Below the pieces are notes generated by a model. That model was not told the origin of the DNA, searched no databases, and saw nothing but the letters and a program-made list of their open reading frames with translations. Positions 12,926-18,329 of a DNA stretch of 18,329 nt are shown here, piece after piece. The stretch is from Paenibacillus sp. Lineage in GTDB: Bacteria > Bacillota > Bacilli > Paenibacillales > NBRC-103111. Within the stretch, counting starts at the first letter, position 1. Each line of letters opens with the position of its first letter. The stretch spans positions 1 through 18,329 of the forward strand of contig JARBUQ010000035.1 in NCBI GenBank assembly GCA_029239545.1, given 5' to 3'. A program made the translations under genes and the position numbers.

Positions 12926-12954
12926 TTGACACCCCTTAAGTCTCGTGATAAATT
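12926..12954 (+). promoter_or_regulatory. sigma-A promoter of the serA T-box transcript
   Basis: TTGACA (perfect -35, 12926-12931), a 17-base spacer and TAAATT (12949-12954, 4 of 6). The predicted start near 12961 is just upstream of the leader's stem I. Confidence 0.7.
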
Positions 12955-12960
12955 AAGAAA

Positions 12961-13258
12961 CAGACAAACATAGTCATTGCATCGACGGAGAATCGAATAA
13001 GCGCCTGCTTTCAGAAAACCGGTGGTTGCTGCGAACCGGCAAGCAGTTTTAGATCGTTCCACTCCCGAGCTACTCGTGAACCTTGTCCTCAAAGGACGGA
13101 TTAAACGTTGTCGGTCAGAGACCGTTATCTCTCATGGTCAATTCTTTGACCATTAAGGCTGTTTACGCAAGTATTCGGCAAAATTAGGGTGGCACCGCGA
13201 TCACAAACTCTCGTCCCTTCTATACGTCCTAGCGTCGTATGGAGTTCGGGAGTTTTTT
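12961..13258 (+). ncRNA. T-box riboswitch, tRNA-Ser responsive, upstream of serA
   Basis: The leader carries the canonical T-box motif AGGGTGGCACCGCGA at 13186-13200, followed by a terminator. Stem I shows the typical distal part (GGTGG...GCGAACCGG at about 13021-13039). Downstream of it the specifier region reads GTTCCACTC; by alignment with known leaders the codon is TCC at 13058-13060 followed by A, that is Ser. The bulge UGGC (13190-13193) would pair with a tRNA 3' end GCCA, which fits the G discriminator of tRNA-Ser. Uncharged tRNA-Ser should stabilise the antiterminator and turn serA on during serine shortage. The T-box class is certain from the sequence; the serine codon is an inference supported by the downstream gene. 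Confidence 0.93.
13206..13258 (+). terminator. regulated terminator of the serA T-box
   Basis: Outer stem AAACTCTCG/CGGGAGTTT with one G-U pair, an inner stem around ATACG/CGTAT, and a run of seven T. It competes with the antiterminator formed by the T-box at 13186-13200. Confidence 0.88.
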
Positions 13259-13314
13259 TGTTTTAGATTAGTTAAATAGAACCATGCTATACACTATAAG
13301 GGAGGCATTTAACC

Positions 13315-14904
13315 ATGTACAAAGTATTAGTATCTGATCCAATCAGCGATCTCGGGCTGCAGCAGTTGACCGATGCCGCCGACGTACTCGTCGACAAACA
13401 GACAGGCTTGACCGAGGACGAGCTTGTTGCAATAATCGCGAATTATGACGCGCTCCTGGTTCGCAGCCAGACCAAGGTAACCAAACGGATCATGGAAGCC
13501 GGCACGAACTTGAAAGTAATCGGGCGCGCAGGCGTAGGCGTGGACAATATTGACCTCGAAGCCGCCACTACTTGCGGAATCGTCGTAATCAACGCTCCAG
13601 ACGGCAACACGATCACAACTTGCGAGCATACTTTCGCCATGATGATGGCACTGGCTCGACATATCCCTCAGGCTTACCGCAAGACAGTAGAAGGCACTTG
13701 GGACCGCAAGTCCTTTGTAGGTGTGGAGCTGCGCAACAAGACGTTAGGGGTGCTTGGGCTGGGCCGTATCGGCACCGAGGTGGCCAAACGCGCAATTGCC
13801 TTCGGCATGACCATTCTGGGTTATGATCCGTTCATGAGTGAGGATCGGGCAACGAAGATGGGGATTAAACTGGCCACTGTCGAAGAGATCATCCGCAATG
13901 CTGACTTCATGACAGTGCATACCCCATTGACTCCTGAGACGCGTCATATGATATCCAAGGCACAATTCGAGGTGATGAAGCGCGGAATGCGTATAGTGAA
14001 CTGCGCACGCGGCGGAATCATCGATGAGCTGGCACTTGTTGAAGCAATTGATGAAGGCATTGTGGCTGGGGCCGCATTTGATGTATTCGAGGAAGAACCT
14101 CCGCGTGCCGATCATCCGTTCCTGAAACATCCCAAGATTGTCGTAACTCCACATCTGGGCGCTTCTACAATCGAGGCTCAGGAGAATGTTGCCATCGACG
14201 TATCCGAGCAGGTATTGAACATCCTGCGTGATAATCCATTCAAGAACGCCGTCAATATGCCTCCGGTTCCGGCGGAAGTACTGAACAAGATTCAGCCTTA
14301 CTTCAGCCTGTGCGAGAAGCTGGGTAATGCTCTGGCACAAATTACCGAGGGTGCCGTTCAGGAGATCAAGATCAGCTACAGCGGCGATCTTGCCGAATTC
14401 GATACCAACCCACTTACTCGCTACGTACTGAAGGGAGTACTCTCCCACCATCTTGGCAAGGAGCAGGTTAATATAGTCAATGCTACGCATCTGGCCAAGC
14501 AGCGTGATGTGAATGTGGTAATCGAGAAGTCAACTTCTTCTCAGACATTTACTAATCTGGTGACAATTACTCTTAAAACAAAACAAGAGGAAAGATGGCT
14601 TTCGGGTACCCTGCTCACTGGCTTCGGCGAACGAATCGTTCGTTTCGGTCCTTATCCAGTCGACATCGCGCCAACTGGCAATATTCTGCTTGTTTCGCAT
14701 CACGACAAGCCAGGTATTATTGGCAAGGTCGGTACTCTGCTTGGTAATAACGATGTCAACATCGCTACTATGCAGGTGGGGCGTACGGATGTCGGTGGCT
14801 CTGCCGTAATGCTGCTCACCGTCGATAAGCAAACTCCGAAACATGTGCTGGAGGAGCTTGACAAGCTGCCGGAGCTTAAGCGCGTTCGCGAGATTTTGTT
14901 GTAA
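13315..14904 (+). CDS. serA: D-3-phosphoglycerate dehydrogenase
   Basis: The 529-residue enzyme oxidises 3-phosphoglycerate with NAD+ in the first step of serine synthesis in the cytosol. It is of the long form: substrate- and NAD-binding domains (about 1-315, with the nucleotide loop GLGRIG at 148-153 and catalytic R232, E261 and H280 in NCARGG, FEEEPP and TPHLGAS), an allosteric-substrate-binding-type domain (about 320-450), and a C-terminal ACT domain (about 455-525, VSHHDKPGIIGKVGTLLG) that in relatives binds serine for feedback inhibition. The start at 13315 has GGGAGG 9 bases upstream. A T-box leader precedes it, so control acts at both RNA and protein level. A terminator with an 18-bp stem follows. 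It is convergent with resE. Confidence 0.97.
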   Translation: MYKVLVSDPISDLGLQQLTDAADVLVDKQTGLTEDELVAIIANYDALLVRSQTKVTKRIMEAGTNLKVIGRAGVGVDNIDLEAATTCGIVVINAPDGNTITTCEHTFAMMMALARHIPQAYRKTVEGTWDRKSFVGVELRNKTLGVLGLGRIGTEVAKRAIAFGMTILGYDPFMSEDRATKMGIKLATVEEIIRNADFMTVHTPLTPETRHMISKAQFEVMKRGMRIVNCARGGIIDELALVEAIDEGIVAGAAFDVFEEEPPRADHPFLKHPKIVVTPHLGASTIEAQENVAIDVSEQVLNILRDNPFKNAVNMPPVPAEVLNKIQPYFSLCEKLGNALAQITEGAVQEIKISYSGDLAEFDTNPLTRYVLKGVLSHHLGKEQVNIVNATHLAKQRDVNVVIEKSTSSQTFTNLVTITLKTKQEERWLSGTLLTGFGERIVRFGPYPVDIAPTGNILLVSHHDKPGIIGKVGTLLGNNDVNIATMQVGRTDVGGSAVMLLTVDKQTPKHVLEELDKLPELKRVREILL

Positions 14905-14961
14905 AACAGCGTATCCGGCCAGATGTTCCACGATTAACAAGATTTGTCCTGTTTTCTCAAC

Positions 14962-15007
14962 AACAAAAGGATTTTTCCGCTAAGTTACCCGGAAAAATCC
15001 TTTTGTT
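14962..15007. terminator. bidirectional terminator between serA and resE
   Basis: A perfect 18-bp stem (14962-14979 with 14990-15007) with a 10-base loop and T-rich ends on both strands. It abuts the resE stop codon at 15008-15010 on the minus strand and lies 57 bases after the serA stop. Confidence 0.88.
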
Positions 15008-16825
15008 TTATGCAGAAAGATTAGGAATTGTGATGGAAAATGTCGTCCCGTGACCTACTTCACTCTCTGCAGCGATCATGCCTTGATGTGCTTCAACAAT
15101 ATTTTTGACGATGGCAAGTCCAAGACCTGTGCCTCCGGAACCGGAGCTCCCTCTAGTCCTTGCTTTATCCGCCTTGTAGAATCTTTCGAAGATGTACGCA
15201 AGGTCTTCCTTCGGAATGCCTTGTCCCTGGTCGCTAACCTGCATCTTGACGGATGGTATGCCATTCAAGGTCAAAGCGTTTATGCGAATCTCCACTTTTC
15301 CTCCTTCAGAGGAGTGGCGTATAGCATTGTCAAGCAAATTGGTCAATACCTGCTCCAACCGATCTTCATCGGCATTAGCAAGGTCAATCTGCTCAGGATC
15401 GAAATGAACGAGCAAGCTAAGCCCCTTCTCCCTGCATAAGGCCAAAAATTTGCGATGAACGCGCATTACTAATGCATTCATTTCCACTGGTCCATAATGC
15501 ATCTCCAGATGTCCTGCCTCCATGCGGGCAAGATCCAATAAATCCTGGACCAGCCTTCCCATCCTTAAAGACTCGTCATGGATAACTTGAGCTACATCAT
15601 GCCGCTCCTCAGGGGTGGAAACAATATCATCCAGCAGTGCTTCACTATATCCTTGCAGCATCGATAATGGCGTTCTTAGCTCATGGGATACATTAGCAAC
15701 AAAGTCCTTGCGCAGCTTATCGAGACGATACTCCTCTGAGACATCTCTCATAACGGCTACCGTGCCTCTTAAGCTCTCCCCAGAGTACAGAGGCGCCATT
15801 ACAACAGAATACACGCTGTTGCGCACATGAATCGTCGAGGTCATCTCCGTGCTGTCCTGCACGACAGATTCGAATAGCTGCTGCAACGGAACAGGGATGG
15901 GTCGCTTCTCAGGGTCGAAGCTATCCGTATCCGACCACTCCAGATCATGCCATTCCCGTACGAGCCGTTCCCCTTGAGGGTTGGTCAGGATGACGCTGCC
16001 GCTTGCATCCAATGTAACCACAGCATCCGTCATGCTTCGCAAGACGCTGGCCAGGTGCTCCTTCTCGTGATTTAAGGCATGAATCGTTTCTTCCAGTCTG
16101 CCAGTCATATGATTGAAGGTCTGGGCTAACTCACCAATTTCATCGCTTGACGAAACCGGCACTCGGGTCCGATACTCCCCCATCGTGATGAAGTCAGCTG
16201 CCTTTTTCATCTGGATCAACGGTTGAGTAATCTTGGTCGACAAGAAGAACGCGAACAAAGTGGTCAGAAGAAATCCGATTACAGCAGCAATGATAAACAA
16301 ATTCTGGAAATACGCCTGTGTATAATTAAGCGTCATCTGCGTTTGATAAATCATCACGAGGCCGCCTGTTGAACCGACTGTCTCGGCTGTCTGAGGAACA
16401 GCCACAGCAAGGAACCGAAGTCCGCTGTTGGGATCTATGAAGATACGCTTCTCTGTGGCGCCTCGTACGACTTTATCAAGCTGTTCCTGGCTAAAGATAT
16501 CTAAGGCTTTGAATTTAGGCAGCGTTGCCGATATGGGAGCCGAGAAGCTCTCTGATAATTTGCCGTCCAAAACAACCAAGGCCGCGTCCTGAGCTGCAAG
16601 CAGCTCGTTCACGGCACTCATATAGCTCGTATCTTCCTTATGCCTCTTCAGATCCTGGGCAACCTTGGAAGCCAGCTTCTGCATGCTGACCTCCTGATCC
16701 TTGGAATTGGCAAAGTTCGTATTCAGGAATTGACCCATGAACACCCCATTAATCAGAAGAACAACGGCTACCAGAATGATGATGGTCATCCACAGCTTTC
16801 CAACTACACTTCTCCACAGTTTCAC
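15008..16825 (-). CDS. resE: sensor histidine kinase ResE
   Basis: The 605-residue membrane kinase pairs with ResD to sense oxygen, redox or nitric oxide conditions. Order: membrane helix (about 12-31), outside sensor region (32-175), second helix (176-197), HAMP (about 198-250), PAS-like domain (about 255-365), HisKA with phospho-acceptor H381 in VSHELRTPL, and an HATPase domain with the N box NLLDNAIRHS (N500), DQGQGIP, FERFY and GGTGLGL (564-570). All key residues are present. The start is GTG at 16825, one base after the resD stop (TAA-C-GTG), so translation is probably coupled; only a weak AGAGG lies upstream. The name relies on the resC-resD context, because WalK- or PhoR-type kinases share this architecture. 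Confidence 0.92.
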   Translation of the reverse strand: MKLWRSVVGKLWMTIIILVAVVLLINGVFMGQFLNTNFANSKDQEVSMQKLASKVAQDLKRHKEDTSYMSAVNELLAAQDAALVVLDGKLSESFSAPISATLPKFKALDIFSQEQLDKVVRGATEKRIFIDPNSGLRFLAVAVPQTAETVGSTGGLVMIYQTQMTLNYTQAYFQNLFIIAAVIGFLLTTLFAFFLSTKITQPLIQMKKAADFITMGEYRTRVPVSSSDEIGELAQTFNHMTGRLEETIHALNHEKEHLASVLRSMTDAVVTLDASGSVILTNPQGERLVREWHDLEWSDTDSFDPEKRPIPVPLQQLFESVVQDSTEMTSTIHVRNSVYSVVMAPLYSGESLRGTVAVMRDVSEEYRLDKLRKDFVANVSHELRTPLSMLQGYSEALLDDIVSTPEERHDVAQVIHDESLRMGRLVQDLLDLARMEAGHLEMHYGPVEMNALVMRVHRKFLALCREKGLSLLVHFDPEQIDLANADEDRLEQVLTNLLDNAIRHSSEGGKVEIRINALTLNGIPSVKMQVSDQGQGIPKEDLAYIFERFYKADKARTRGSSGSGGTGLGLAIVKNIVEAHQGMIAAESEVGHGTTFSITIPNLSA

Positions 16826-16826
16826 G

Positions 16827-17546
16827 TTATTTCGGGACCTCTAGCTTGTAACCTACACCCCACACCGTCGTGATCATCGATGCTGCATCCGAGGATACTT
16901 TGTTCAGTTTCTCGCGAAGACGCTTGACATGGGTATCCACGGTACGCAGATCGCCGAAGAATTCATAGTTCCAAACATCCTTCAGCAAATCTTCTCTGGA
17001 GAACACTTTATCCGGTGAGGAAGCCAAGTAATGCAGCAGCTCATATTCCTTAGGGGTTAGAGCGACTTCTTGCCCTCCAGCAGTTACACGATGAGCATCA
17101 TGCTCAATCAACAAGTTCGAGAAAACGATATTATTGCTAGTATTAATCGTATCTTTGGCCAAGTACGCCGTTACGGAAGAGCGGCGCAGTATCGCCTTGA
17201 CCCTGTAGATTACTTCACGAGGGCTGAACGGTTTCACAACATAATCATCGGCTCCAACCTCAAAGCCTTGAACTCTGTTCGTTTCTTCCCCTTTGGCCGT
17301 GAGCATTATGACAGGAGTTGCCTTCACTTGGCGCAGTCGGGAGCATACTTCTATGCCGTCAATACCCGGAAGCATAAGATCGAGCAATATGAGATCATAT
17401 TCATTGTCCAGCGCTTTGCTAAGCGCTGTCTCTCCGTCCTCTGCCTCTTGAATCATGAAGCCTTCCTTCTCCAAATACATTCTTAGCAATCGACGAATCC
17501 GTTCTTCATCATCAACGATTAATATGCTTGATTTTCTATCCGTCAT
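16827..17546 (-). CDS. resD: response regulator ResD (OmpR family)
   Basis: This is a 239-residue DNA-binding regulator. The receiver domain (about 7-120) has the acidic pair D12/D13, phospho-acceptor D56 in LLDLMLPG, T83 and K105; the winged-helix domain (about 140-236) includes ALTPKEYELL and VDTHVKRLREKL. In B. subtilis ResD activates respiration and anaerobic genes, including the res operon itself. The start is taken at the ATG 17546 with AAGGA 10 bases upstream. The frame is open for 64 codons further upstream, but those codons lie over the end of resC and do not resemble a receiver domain. It starts 17 bases after the resC stop and ends one base before resE. Confidence 0.95.
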   Translation of the reverse strand: MTDRKSSILIVDDEERIRRLLRMYLEKEGFMIQEAEDGETALSKALDNEYDLILLDLMLPGIDGIEVCSRLRQVKATPVIMLTAKGEETNRVQGFEVGADDYVVKPFSPREVIYRVKAILRRSSVTAYLAKDTINTSNNIVFSNLLIEHDAHRVTAGGQEVALTPKEYELLHYLASSPDKVFSREDLLKDVWNYEFFGDLRTVDTHVKRLREKLNKVSSDAASMITTVWGVGYKLEVPK

Positions 17547-17563
17547 CTGAGGACCATCCTTTC

Positions 17564-18329
17564 TTATACACCCGCGTATGAGTGAAGACCGGCAATAATT
17601 AAATTTACCCCTATGAGGGTGAACATAACCACGATAAACCCGATTACAGACATCCAGGCAGATTTGGTTCCTTGCCAGCCCCGCGAGAGTCTGAAGTGAA
17701 GATAGGCCGTGTAGAACAACCAGGTGATGAGCGCCCACACTTCCTTAGGATCCCAGCCCCAGAACCGCCCCCATGCCTCAGACGCCCAGATCATGGCGAA
17801 TATCAACGCACCGAGCGTAAAAACAGGGAATCCGATTGCAATAGCGCGGTAGCTGATTTCATCCAGATCCTCAGCATCCATCCCTTTCATGGCCGGCTGT
17901 ATCGCAGCGCCGATCGGTTTGCGCAGCACTAATCTCGCCAAGCCATACAAGACAGCACCGATCAGGAATGCCCAAATTACCGTATTCAGCTTCCGTCCGG
18001 CGTTAACCCCGTGCATCCATGAAGGAGCTTCTAATAAGGGCTGATCTACTCCAAGGAACGACTCCATCGACTCCACAGTGCTGTTATAAGGCTTCACGAT
18101 CGGAGGCAGAACATAATCTACGGTCTCCTGAGAAGTAACCTCCGCACCGGCCTGATCAATCTTCACCGTTTCCTGAAGGAATTTGGCTTCATACCCGATC
18201 CCACGGAATGTGAACACAGCGATGATAAACGAAATAATCACAATCACAACAAAGATCGTAAGCTCTACTCCTCTTATTGCGCGCTTCCCTTTTTTGCTTA
18301 AATCCTTAAAGTCTATTACATGAATCAAG
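17564..18329 (-). CDS. resC: cytochrome c biogenesis protein ResC (CcsB/CcsA family), 5' end outside window
   Basis: About 255 C-terminal codons are visible and the frame is open to the window edge; the leading codon there (TTG) need not be a start, since family members are about 390 residues. Visible parts are a membrane helix, a long outside loop with LPPIVKPYNSTVESMESFLG, three or four further helices, the Trp-rich haem-handling motif WGRFWGWDPKEVW (the WWD motif of this family), a conserved His in TAYLHFRL, and a final helix ending LHSYAGV. With ResB the protein forms the system II complex that carries haem out and attaches it to apocytochrome c. resD follows after 17 bases, the same order as in Bacillus. 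The rest of the operon (resA, resB) should lie beyond the right edge. Confidence 0.94.
   Translation of the reverse strand, partial: LIHVIDFKDLSKKGKRAIRGVELTIFVVIVIISFIIAVFTFRGIGYEAKFLQETVKIDQAGAEVTSQETVDYVLPPIVKPYNSTVESMESFLGVDQPLLEAPSWMHGVNAGRKLNTVIWAFLIGAVLYGLARLVLRKPIGAAIQPAMKGMDAEDLDEISYRAIAIGFPVFTLGALIFAMIWASEAWGRFWGWDPKEVWALITWLFYTAYLHFRLSRGWQGTKSAWMSVIGFIVVMFTLIGVNLIIAGLHSYAGV

Noticed and set aside
13744..14490. Long open frame (248 codons) opposite serA on the minus strand
   Set aside because: It lies fully inside serA, has no ribosome binding site or recognisable domain, and serA has complete catalytic motifs. It is a shadow frame.
17547..17738. Longer start for ResD (64 extra codons)
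   Set aside because: The extension overlaps resC coding sequence. The ATG at 17546 has a ribosome binding site and gives the usual ResD length.

Overview
The window looks like the conserved chromosomal core of a Bacillota endospore former, most likely a Paenibacillus or close relative. The evidence is moderate GC by eye, strong AGGAGG-type ribosome binding sites, and spore and germination genes (YpeB, YIEGIA/YphB-like). Gene order also matches the Bacillus subtilis res-serA-ypb-prsW-ypeB-ypfA-ypfB-cmk-ypfD-yphA-seaA-der neighbourhood, as recalled from knowledge of that genome and not from a search. No mobile element, prophage, CRISPR array, tRNA or rRNA was seen.

Layout, left to right. 1-1930 (all minus): the first codons of the ribosome-assembly GTPase gene der, a 60-residue partner protein that overlaps a YIEGIA-type membrane protein by ATGA, and a YphA-type membrane protein. 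2001-5891 (minus): an S1-domain RNA-binding protein (YpfD type) with a damaged-looking 5' end, the acyltransferase PlsC, cytidylate kinase Cmk, then, beyond a terminator, the small membrane protein YpfB and the PilZ protein YpfA. 5974-9714 (minus): germination protein YpeB, a 52-residue Cys-rich protein, intramembrane protease PrsW, a MecA/YpbH adaptor and a small membrane-anchored protein of unknown role. The cortex-lytic enzyme gene sleB, which lies next to ypeB in Bacillus, is not here. 9956-12674: a secreted polysaccharide deacetylase (plus), a CPBP intramembrane protease overlapping a small membrane protein (minus), and an unknown membrane-anchored protein (plus) with a good sigma-A promoter. 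12675-14904: a region without coding genes holding two hairpins (one a perfect 26-bp inverted repeat), then a promoter, a serine T-box riboswitch and serA. 14962-18329: a shared 18-bp-stem terminator, then on the minus strand the sensor kinase ResE, the regulator ResD and the 3' part of the cytochrome c assembly gene resC.

How the genes fit together. ResC, ResD and ResE couple cytochrome c maturation to redox and respiratory control. SerA makes serine under tRNA-Ser control. Cmk, PlsC, the S1 protein and Der serve nucleotide, lipid and ribosome housekeeping. PrsW, YpeB, MecA and the YIEGIA/YphA pair relate to envelope stress, sporulation and germination. I did not find a clearly new multi-gene system. 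The points most worth a second look are the frame-disrupted S1 5' end, the missing sleB with a Cys-rich gene in its place, the altered PilZ motif of YpfA, the two ATGA-overlapping membrane-protein pairs, and the long perfect inverted repeat upstream of the serA leader.
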